From NCBI GenBank assembly GCA_951394045.1, contig OX595992.1, forward strand, positions 806,001 through 870,000: DNA of 64,000 nucleotides, in the 5' to 3' direction. Below are positions 1-9,500 of the stretch, piece by piece (position 1 is the first letter of the stretch; each line of letters starts with the position of its first letter). Both the position numbers and the translations under genes were made by a program. Below the pieces are notes generated by a model. That model was not told the DNA's origin. It ran no database searches and saw only the letters and a list, made by a program, of their open reading frames with translations. Origin of the DNA: Nitzschia sp. DOCU1 (lineage: Eukaryota > Bacillariophyta > Bacillariophyceae > Bacillariales > Bacillariaceae).

Positions 1-67
1 TACGTATCCATCCCCGTGGAAGCTTATTCTGTGTATTTCTTGCCACTTACCTCATTTTGTCCGACAG

Positions 68-1176
68 TACACGACGCGTGCTTTCGTGGGTCGCCGTTTG
101 AGCATATTGAAACTCTGGCTATGGCTAATCCAGAATGGATAATGGTACGAAATAATGCTGGGTACTCACCGTTTCAGATTCTTTGCAAGAATGGTCGGAT
201 CGACGAGCGCATCGTCACAACATTCTCGCGGATTGGGGGCCCCGAAATATTCAGTGTCATTGACTCAACAGGAAACACGCCCCTTCATTCAGCCATGCGC
301 GAGGATATGGATCTAGCTACGCTTAAGTGCCTCATACGGGCGCTACCGGACGCATTGCATCTGAAAACTGTCTATGGCGACTCGCCGTTGCACTTGGCAT
401 GTTTTCGCCGCGCCGATCCTGATATCGTCCGTGAGGTGGCTCTTGCCAGCAGCAGCAACAGTGTATCGCCAGTCTTGGAGCCGAATTCGGCAGGACAAAC
501 GCCCATGGGAATTGCTATGGATGAATTTCGTTCGCTATGCCGTGGAGGCCGCTTCTGCTGTGTCGCCTCGGACTATCGCCCCGAACAACAACGAGTCTTT
601 CACATTTTGGCGACGCTTGTGAAGATTCTATACTACGGCCCCAGCTATCAAGATCACAAGCAACTTAGTTTGGTAAGAGCATGCGTGGCTCTCCACCGCC
701 AAGATGTCCGCTTGGACCCAGCCTTTATTCGCAGAGCTATCCATGTCTATCCTGAGGAGGCACGGGTAATGGACGAAGAAGGAAACTACCCATTACATAT
801 TGAAGCAAGCATTCCGATCGAGAAGATGTTTCTTTTGGACGCCAACGCAGGGTGTTGTGGTGGTGCATGCCACAAGCGAATGGGACTCTTGCGGATGTTA
901 CTCGAAGTATTTCCGGGCGCTACGGAGGCCCGCAACAAGTACGGCCACTTCCCTTTGAATCTCATGATTCAGAACGGGCGCATGTGGGGCCACGAGGTGG
1001 CGCTGGCCTTGCGTGCCTTTCCTCCTGCGTTGCACTGGCACAAGGGGCTGGACGATCGCATCTTGGCACACATTCTCGAAAAGGCTAGCAAGGAGTGTGG
1101 CGTGGATACCCTCTTTTCTCTGCTGAATAGTCGGCCCGATATCTTTCGTCGACGGTCGACTCGGTCTAAACACTAA
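68..1176 (+). CDS. Ankyrin-repeat protein, 3' exon (5' end outside the window)
   Basis: The frame is open from the window edge but has no upstream ATG; the first possible start in this frame is a GTG at 16, unlikely in a nuclear gene. A pyrimidine-rich stretch ending in CAG at 65-67 looks like a 3' splice site, so the visible exon probably begins at 68 and gives about 369 residues. Degenerate ankyrin repeats are visible, with cores such as GNTPLHSA, GDSPLHLAC, GNYPLHIE and GHFPLNL. Two segments (DALHL, PALHW) follow the pattern of large diatom ankyrin families whose repeats end in 'P-ALH-K'. No enzymatic domain is seen. Ankyrin repeats bind proteins, and the partner here is unknown. The exon stops with TAA at 1174. 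The acceptor position is inferred. Confidence 0.7.
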
Positions 1177-1607
1177 GTTCATAAGGATATAGCTGTGTTT
1201 TGGCTGAGAGAAGTTATTATGTAACTGTATTCGGCTGCAGAGTACATCTTCGGCTTGTAGTTCGATACAAACGACAGGGAATTCTTGTCGCATCTACAAC
1301 CCGGGGTTTTGCAATGATGATAGCATCATCATCCTTCTAGCTAGGCGAATTGGATGGTGACGCGGCGCCGAATGCGAACAATGAATCACCACCCACTATG
1401 CATTCTCATCGTTTCTTGAAAAGGCCCAAAGAAGACTCTCTACTCAACGACAACGAAGAGTATTAATAGTAGCAAAAGTCTTTATAGTTTATTGTAGTCA
1501 AAATGTAGCTAAATCTGATAAGTAGCGGCCAACGTTGAGCCCTTGGTCCCTCCCAAGAGCCCATGAATACTTTCATATTCGAATCGTAGCTTTAGTAGCA
1601 GGGTCTA
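1177..1607. other. Intergenic, convergent 3' ends
   Basis: This spacer lies between the 3' ends of the ankyrin gene and the minus-strand orphan gene. It is A+T-rich with scattered stops. I see no gene or RNA in it. Confidence 0.6.
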
Positions 1608-2252
1608 CTAGTCAAAGTCGAAGAGGAAGATCATTTCATGTCCACCCTCGGTAGCTGGGTCTTCATGTTGTAGATTCTCCCACTCGGCAGTGCTTTCTTC
1701 GTTCGTAGCGCGGTTTACATTAGCAGTATTGTTGCTAGCATATGCACAGTGTCGATTCTTGCGCGCCTCTGTGATTCGGCGATACATTTCCCAGGTCCGG
1801 GAATCGTACATTTTCATCAAATAGTTTGAATCATCCGTTTCATGAGGAGATGAAGATATCGCTGGAATTGAAGCGCTCTTTGATTGCCTCGGTGGGCACT
1901 TCACAGGGACGCTTTGCCGTCTCTCGTTCGGCGCGCCAGGATCTGAATCACGCCGAATGAGATACGGTTCTGGATGAGATGTTTCCATGCTTTCCGATTC
2001 CCGAGTGCTACCGGGAACGTGAGCGAAGGTCGGAACTGATCGAGGTGCGCCTCGCCATGTTTGTCGATTCATTCTCAAATGCATTGATGGCGTCTTTTGC
2101 GGGGCAGATATCGTGCTCTGGAGAGGACTCCGCGGAAACACCGACGATTCCTCGGTTTCGGCCGTTGATCTCGATTGAACGTCATCAAATGTCGGCCCTT
2201 TCTGGTGCTTTGATGGACCAAACGAATCTCCCTTTGAGAGCTGCATCCCCAT
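1608..2252 (-). CDS. Hypothetical protein with conserved-looking C-terminus
   Basis: A single open frame of 214 residues starts at an ATG in good context (ACCATGG). I do not recognise a named family. The first two thirds are low complexity, rich in Ser, Pro, Arg and Glu, and probably disordered. The last 75 residues look constrained: an amphipathic segment YLMKMYDSRTWEMYRRITEA is followed by an acidic stretch with a central EWENL, and the protein ends in an aromatic/acidic tail (MIFLFDFD). That order suggests a short linear motif or small helical module at the C-terminus. The gene is convergent with the ankyrin gene. Calling it a real gene rests on length, start context and composition. Confidence 0.6.
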   Translation of the reverse strand: MGMQLSKGDSFGPSKHQKGPTFDDVQSRSTAETEESSVFPRSPLQSTISAPQKTPSMHLRMNRQTWRGAPRSVPTFAHVPGSTRESESMETSHPEPYLIRRDSDPGAPNERRQSVPVKCPPRQSKSASIPAISSSPHETDDSNYLMKMYDSRTWEMYRRITEARKNRHCAYASNNTANVNRATNEESTAEWENLQHEDPATEGGHEMIFLFDFD

Positions 2253-3473
2253 GGTGTTGCAGGGGACAAAGGAGGAGCCAAGAATTGTTTTCCTCTATGA
2301 GTGCGTCTCTAAAGGTTTGTGGCTATGAATGATTGGATACCTGAAGGGGAGCGAAATTAGGTGTCTTCCGTGTGTGCTGACAGCTGGTTCTCAGTTGGCG
2401 CGGTGAAGTCACTGGCTACACACGCGGATTCCAACTACGAGACAATTTTCAACGGGGAATTCACCGAACGCAATCAAACTCGAGCGTCTTCGTGTCTTCA
2501 TCTGTTTTTTTTTGTGGCTGCGAGCAAACGATGTGACGTAAGCAGTTGCAGTCGAGGAGAATTCTAATTAAGGACATGACATCCGTATGTCACGTTGAAA
2601 AATGCAAAAAGTGAATCGCTTGAAGGCCTTCGAGCTATCAGGATGTGCAAGCATTTCAAACCGATCAGGCTCAACATTGTTTCGATTTGAATCGATACCA
2701 GCTGTTGAGGCTCCATGCGATTTAACACCTTCGGAAGGTATCGCCAATCATTCGCCTAGGTGTCACTTCTGGGACATCTTCCATCTTGCGAATAGGAAGT
2801 AAGAAATATCAAAGTTCCAAGTTTCGTTCCGACCGAGTCACCATACGAAAGAAAGGCTTCGGCAGGCGAAGAAAAGGCTTCTGTTATGTACTCTGGTCTA
2901 CGGTCTTCCGCGCGGATCTGCGGTGCATGAGACAACAAAGATCTGCTTCATCTTCACCAAAGTTCCGATCTCCGTGTCAAGGTTCTTGACACTCGGAATC
3001 CATCACTACACACCTACCGGTAGAAGACAGGCCGGACAGGCAAGCAGGAGGCAGGAGGAGGCGATGATGCTTCCGACTCGCACGAACATTAATATGCTTA
3101 CTACAGCATGTCATACCTAGTTTTTGTCATCAACGTTGCATTTCATCACGAAAGAAGCCGAAAGTATACCTGGTAGTTAAAGCGCGTTTTGTACGCACTG
3201 CATCAACTACCTTGACGATCGAAGAGGATCCACCTCTTCGTTCGCCGTACGAAAAAGGGCATTTCCACCCGCAAGGACTACCTAGGTGATCTTGCTTGCT
3301 CGGCAGTCGAAAAGTAATAATGATGATGGGAGACGCCGTGACAAGAGTAAACGGTAGTAGCACCTCCGGTGAATTGTTCTACTTGATGCTTAATACTTTG
3401 TCGGTGGAGGTGCTCTGTCATATCAGCCCCACCTACCAGACTTTTACTAGCTTCATTCCTAGGTCGACTGCAA
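2253..3473. other. Intergenic, no gene recognised
   Basis: This is about 1.2 kb with only short, overlapping frames on both strands and no convincing splice-linked coding pair. It contains a TGACGTAA element near 2534, a CRE/bZIP-type palindrome core, and a poly-T run near 2505. It holds the 5' flank of the 214-aa gene and the 3' flank of TFIIH p62. Nothing else is supportable. Confidence 0.5.
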
Positions 3474-5492
3474 CTAAAACTCTTCAATAGTGACAAAGCC
3501 TCCACCGCCGCCTCCACCAGTACCTTCGCGGTGCAACTTGAACGCCCAATCCAACTGGTCCATAATCTGCAAACACATTTTCCGCATAAGCTCTCCCGTT
3601 TCGCTCGTCGCCTCTAACTCTTTGCGCATTCCATCCATTTCGCGATAGACGGTCTCCATGCCTGTCACAATCTTGCGCTGCTTTTGATTGTAGGCGTTGG
3701 CATTGGGTGTACCTTGGGCACCTTCGGCTAATTTGCGCAGGCCAAAAAAGTGGCGAAGCAATTCCGAGCTTCGTCGAAAGTAGGAATGAAGACGTTTCTT
3801 AAAGTCTTCGGGCAACGCATTCACAATGGCCAAGGCGTCTTCGTCCGTTTTGGAATCAGCCGCCATTTTTTTGGTGAGAGCACCCAAAAGCTCCTTGCCG
3901 AGCTGAGGCGGAGGAAAGGCGTCCTTTAATAACTGAGTGGAACCTGATTGATTGATGCGCTGCTGATGTGCGTCCTTTGTTTCCGTGGCCAATGCCTTTA
4001 CCTTGGCGACAACGGCATTCGCAAAGAGACCGCTGCGTTTACGGGTAGCTTCATCGTCCGTTTGAATCGAGGCCGTAGGTTTTGCAGCATAGTAGACTTC
4101 AATATTTTTTAGTGTCAGCCGTTCATATTCATCGGAATCTGCCAGTCCAATCCCGAGGGCGTGATTCGCGTCACTGGACGAAGACTGGGCAAAGCCAACC
4201 AGTCGAACCATTTCCTCGTCGACACCTCCATGCGCCTTGGCATCCGGATCGTCCGGCAAGACATCTTCCACGGACTGTCGCGCTACTTGGAGCAGATCAC
4301 TCCCCGCCACTGCATCTTCCGGGTGCAATACCATGGCCCAGTGTCGATTGTATTTCTGAATAACTTTGGTGCCCTTGGCATACTCTTCCGTATTGGCCGG
4401 ATGATTATCCTTTGGACCTTCTAGTAACTCTCCTCGTTCCGTTTCAAAAGTACTTGCCAAATCGAACTGCCCAACGGCTAGTTTGGTACCCCATTTACGT
4501 CGTGACGAGTCGTCTTGTTTACTAGCTTCTCGAAGTTTTTGATCGTACCGCGAAAACAAATCATCCGTACCGACGGCTGCCGCCCGCAACTCTTGATCTT
4601 CTTGAGACAATTGTTTGCCATTCGTTTTGGGCGCTTCTTTTTTGTTTGAGGAAGAAACGCCTTGTCGACTGGCCGCTCCGAGTCGACCCCGATCTCGATG
4701 AAAGTATTCACTTTCCAAATATTTACGCCAAAATTGTTCATCCGATAACTCCAAGGGTACTTTTTCTTCATAGGCCTTGTGTACGGCCGGATACAAGATG
4801 AAAATTTGACGCATTTCTTCCACACCGAGCGTGACGCGGCCTGTCAAGAGTTGCAAATGAGATTGTAGCAGACTGGAGGAACCAGCCTTGAGCATGCCAC
4901 TAACACGAGCATATTCTTCTTCCAACAAATCATTGTGCGTCTTCCAAAATTCGTCTTCAGACAGCGTTTGGGTTTCTTGCACTAAATAATGATGCTGGAC
5001 GCGTAGACTGGGATTAGCCGCCAATAAGGAACTGCGAGTGACAGCAACAGCCGTCGGGTCAAGTTCGCCAAAGGAAGCATCCGAGACTCGTTGTAAAGCT
5101 TCCGAGAGTTTTCGTTTCTTGCCACTCGCAAGACCCGGGGCAGATCGAACTCCATCGTTGTTGCTCGACGACGCCATTGCCTTGGTGGTGTGAAGTCTGG
5201 CATTGATATCTTGACGAATCCGTTCCAGTTCCATCCGCGATGGCAATTGATATGTAGTGGACCTGCCATTCTTCCACACTAACTTCAGCATGGCTTTTGC
5301 GTAATTCGCTGGACTCACTTGGTGCTTTGCAATGTCCCTCCACAAGACGGCCGCCGTGGCACCGTCTGCGGAAACAAAGGTCAAGGACTCGTCCGTCAAC
5401 AAAAGTTTGCCCGTGGCCTTTTTATGCAGGACTTGCTCGTACGTCGTCATTGACGATGACGACGACGATGGATCGTCCACGTCCATTGTCAT
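3474..5492 (-). CDS. GTF2H1: TFIIH core subunit p62/Tfb1
   Basis: Uninterrupted 672-residue frame from ATG (MTMDVDD) to TAG. Residues about 15-100 match the p62/Tfb1 pleckstrin-like domain (TGKLLLTDESLTF, then the VLWRDIAKHQVSP segment). In human TFIIH this domain binds TFIIE and activation domains. Two BSD domains follow, with the signature FW at about 182 (EDEFWKTHNDLLEEEYARVS) and 252 (EQFWRKYLESEYFHRDRG). The C-terminal half is helical, as in the family, where it packs against XPD and p34-p44. The protein ends after a Gly run, which is unusual for the family. Its role is transcription initiation and nucleotide excision repair in the nucleus. The upstream ATG pair (M1, M3) leaves the exact start uncertain by two residues. 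Confidence 0.92.
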   Translation of the reverse strand: MTMDVDDPSSSSSSMTTYEQVLHKKATGKLLLTDESLTFVSADGATAAVLWRDIAKHQVSPANYAKAMLKLVWKNGRSTTYQLPSRMELERIRQDINARLHTTKAMASSSNNDGVRSAPGLASGKKRKLSEALQRVSDASFGELDPTAVAVTRSSLLAANPSLRVQHHYLVQETQTLSEDEFWKTHNDLLEEEYARVSGMLKAGSSSLLQSHLQLLTGRVTLGVEEMRQIFILYPAVHKAYEEKVPLELSDEQFWRKYLESEYFHRDRGRLGAASRQGVSSSNKKEAPKTNGKQLSQEDQELRAAAVGTDDLFSRYDQKLREASKQDDSSRRKWGTKLAVGQFDLASTFETERGELLEGPKDNHPANTEEYAKGTKVIQKYNRHWAMVLHPEDAVAGSDLLQVARQSVEDVLPDDPDAKAHGGVDEEMVRLVGFAQSSSSDANHALGIGLADSDEYERLTLKNIEVYYAAKPTASIQTDDEATRKRSGLFANAVVAKVKALATETKDAHQQRINQSGSTQLLKDAFPPPQLGKELLGALTKKMAADSKTDEDALAIVNALPEDFKKRLHSYFRRSSELLRHFFGLRKLAEGAQGTPNANAYNQKQRKIVTGMETVYREMDGMRKELEATSETGELMRKMCLQIMDQLDWAFKLHREGTGGGGGGGFVTIEEF

Positions 5493-6569
5493 GAGAGCGA
5501 AAAGAAAGTGGAATGAGCTAGTGCTGATAGAGAGAGAGACAGTAAGGTGTTTTAATGTTACCGCTCAGACGTGCTGCCAACAATGTCATGGTGTGGATGA
5601 TGCGTGGCTGCCACACCCGCGAAAGGACGATCTTTACGTTCGTACCTATGTATGCGGCTATGCTTCTTCCCCACAACGATTCATGCCAATCCATATTGTG
5701 CCACGTGGAATACTTTGTACCCACTGATCGCACCAAAAGGTGGGATACAATGTAACCCCCTTCTAACGGCAGTTGAGAAAGTTCGCTTTCGCTGTTCCAG
5801 AGACGTGTTGGCGAAATGACCAATGCGATCTCTATTCCCACTGTGGCGTAGAAATTTACGTGGACTTTTGTACCCAGTCAAAGAGATGCGCGGCCACGTA
5901 CAAACGCTACGATATTCAACGTCCGCGATACGACACGGTCGCTTTCGTTTTCTATGGAGGCACGCAGTGCAAAGTCGATAGTATGGGGTAAAAACACCAA
6001 ACGCTCTTTTTATTCTCACGTTGTGGGGCAAAAAGGTTTCGATTGGTACCTCTATTGTTTTTCCCATGAGTTGTCTTGTATTGACAACTACCACTACAAA
6101 AGGGAAATAGACACACAGACAAATAAGACACAATTTGGGGTTTTAAACGATTGCAAGCTGAAGCAAGCAAGCATTGACTGGGGAAGTTAGTGGCACAAGT
6201 GTTAGGTAAGTCCATGGGTTTGAACGACTTTGGAGGACTAGCTCGAGCAGCAAGACTCGAACGGAAACAAAAAGTTCAGGCATGGATTGGCAATTGTATT
6301 TTGTCTGTGAATTTGGAGTGCACGATTGATAGGGGGTGTTGCGGGTATATGCACTATCATCATCATTGCCTCCCAGTAGTCGCCTGGAACTTTTGTGCTA
6401 AAGTTTGCGAGTCTGGAATCGATCGTGTTGTCGTCTGCTTGCTCGTGTTTGGAAACCCGTCTCACTCAATCATTCGTTGTACTATCATTATTTTGCAGAT
6501 CACACAAATCATTTACAATCACTGTTGTTCAAAATCAGTTCATAATCATTCCAATCCTCATTGCAAAAT
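5493..6569. promoter_or_regulatory. Divergent intergenic region between TFIIH p62 and the CW-finger gene
   Basis: These 1.08 kb separate two divergently transcribed genes and should hold both promoters. Frames are short on both strands and none has coding character. I could not identify a TATA box or another defined element. A CATCATCATT stretch lies near 6357. The 5' leader of the CW gene is A/T-rich just before its ATG at 6570. Confidence 0.45.
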
Positions 6570-9500
6570 ATGAGTTCGCTTCGGTTAGCTTTGAAGCAAT
6601 CCTTGCAAGAGACGGGGCATCTCTTCAAGGACAAGAAAAAGAAATCAAGTTCTTCCAAAAGCAAAGAAAGCAATAAACATTCGAATAAACCCAGCAGTAA
6701 AAGTTCGTCCTCCAAACAACGGCGGCCTCGACAACCAGGAGATCCACCACGGAAACGGGGAAGACCGCGCAAACATCCCTTACCGGAGGAACATCAACAA
6801 CAGCAACAATCATCGCCTACCAAAGCATCCTCCTCGTCACAGCATGCAGTGAATGACGGTCGGGAAGGAGGGGACTCGACGAATCGTCGAGGAGATTCGA
6901 ATCATCATCATTCGGGGTCGGAAGAAGAGGATTCGGAAAGTGAAAACGAGTTCTCATATTGTTCCGAAGAAGAAGAGGATGATTCGGAAGGCGATGAAGA
7001 CGAGGAAGAAGACGAAGAAGGTGAGGAACATGATGATGAACAAGACCATGCCAACCAAAGTCATCATGATGATGAGGACGAAGAAGAGGAAGAGTCGGGC
7101 CATCCGGAAGAAGACGGGGTTCCTCCAGTAATGGCTGCTGCTGCTTCTACTGCGAATGCAACGAGTCCGGCGTCTCCAAAAGCGGAACCAAAGGAGGACA
7201 CGACTACCGAATCGGATGAAGAACGTAGACGCAAAAAGAAGGAATTCAAGAAACATCTTCAACAGGCCGCACATAAAATACAGGCTCAATGGAAGAAGAA
7301 AGCTGGAATATCCTCTTCTCAAGGCAGTGATGACGATGATGAGCACGAGCGCAAGGATCGATCCTATGACGATGTCGGTACTACGACTCCCAAACAGTAT
7401 CCGCAACGATCTACGAGTCCGATGCGGCATCGAGATCATTCTTCCCATAGCAACGCTTCCACTCCCACTTCTGGAGACAAGCAACAAACCTCCAAAAAGA
7501 AGAAAGACTCTGGGTCTTCCAAATTGCAAACCGTTCCTCCTCCGGAACCTGAAGTACTCGAGTGGAATCGAAGTTTGTCGGAAAAGAAGAGCCGCAAGCA
7601 CGTCTCGGCGGGGTTACGAGTCAAAGTGCGATTTGCTGCCAAGGTCAAACGGGATGGCAAGGTAGTCAAAAAGAAGATTTGGTACGGCGGACGGGTATCT
7701 GCTGTATCCAAGGAGGGGTCCAAAATTAGAATCAAGTACGACGATGGAACGTCGGAAATTTCCAAGTTTCCCGATAAAGATGTGGTGGTGGATGATACTT
7801 TTAATGGCAAGCACTTGGTAGCGGCAGTCAAGTTCATTCCGCCAGTCATGGCGGCGGCAGAAGAAGACGACGTGGAAGAAGATGCCGAAGAAGGAGAAAT
7901 TCAAACACAAGCAGTGGTTGTCAAACGAGGAGCTGGAGCGGACGACACAACCAAGAAGAATGTCCCAGAAGTTGTTGCCGAAACCAGCAAGAATCTACCA
8001 TCGGATGACACACAAGCCAAGCCCGCTGCTCCAGAAAAATCTAAGCCTTTGGTAAATGCCGAACCGAACGCCCCTGCCCCTGCCAAGGAAGAATTAGAGG
8101 ACAAGACGGCTGATGTTGCTACTACTACAAGCAATGAGGATCATGCCCCTGCTGCTCCCAAGGAAGACATTGCTCCTGTTGCTGAACCAAAGGTGGATGC
8201 ATCGCCCGAGGTGGAAGAGCCGAAACCAAGTACGGAACCCGTGGTGGCTCCAATGGAAACAGTGGCCGATGATTCGGCAATGGCGGTTCCTGAGATGCCA
8301 GCCGAGCCAGAAAAAGAACCATCCGTTCCGGCAGAGGCGACAACTCCCGCCGAGGTCTTGGAGGCTGGGGAGGTGGTTACGACTCCAAAACCAAAGTCAA
8401 CAGCGAGCATGATTGCATCTGCCATTACAGCCTCGGAAGAGGGTCGTCTTCCCCGCGATCTTGGTTCCCCGGAAGAAGGGGAAATATCTCCTGGTATTTC
8501 TTTATTGTCCAGAGCTCGAGATACAACGGATATGCCAGAACCAATGGAAACGGATGAGGAGCCGCCAAAGCAGAACGGCGGCGACGAAGCTGTTGGTGAA
8601 ATGGATAATACCAAGGCGACCGCTGATGGCGATGCGGAACCAAAGGTTAAAGATTCGGTGGATCTCCCCCCTGCCGTGGCGGAAGAAGCAGTTGATTCCA
8701 AACCACCCGAGGCACCTATTGAAGATGTTGCTGATGCACCGAATGCAGCACCAAACGATACAATGTTTCAGGATTTGAAGCCCCCCGCCGCTGATGCTGC
8801 TGAGACAGAGGCCACGTCCGCTCAAGAGAAGCCTACAGAACAAGCCCGTGAACAATCGTCTCCGTCAACACACAAGCCTTTGAAAATTCACATCGTGAAC
8901 ACCAAACCTGACGCGGAGGTTGGCAATGTCGTTGCGGTTCAGTCGCCAAAAGATATGGAATCTGACTCGGAGGAGGAGCTTTTTGCAGATACTCCTGTGA
9001 CGGAGAGGAAGGTCAAATCGATCCAACTGAAGCGAAAGAGCAAGAGGAAGCGCGAGGTAACCGAGGGACCAGTGGATGAGCAGCCATCTAAGAAGAAGAT
9101 CCATATCAAGCGTACCAAGGCATCCATGGACACGAATGACCTTGGCGCGGTATCAGATGCGGAAGAGGACACGATGAACCCGGGCTCGACATCAGATGTC
9201 GAAGAGGAGACTACGGAGAAACCGGCCGATATTCAAGGAGCCCTAGAGGCACGCAGCGCACTTTCCGAACCAGTACGAACAGACGGTGAGGAAGTCAAGA
9301 AACCGAATACCACAATTTCCGTCAGTCTACGCAAGCCTGAAGCTGACGAAGCAGAACATCTCTTGGTTCCAAAGCTCAAGAAGAAGAAAGATCGAGCCAA
9401 TATCGCTGTGAAAGGTCGCAAGTCGCCAGTCCCTCGAAGTAGTTCCCCAACGCCTCAGTTGGAATCTGCCCCCACGATGGATTCGCAGGTGAGCGAGGAA

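Noticed and set aside
6954..7601. Minus-strand Leu/Ile/Arg-rich frame opposite the CW-finger gene
   Set aside because: It is the complement of Glu/Asp/Lys runs, so the hydrophobic text is an artefact.
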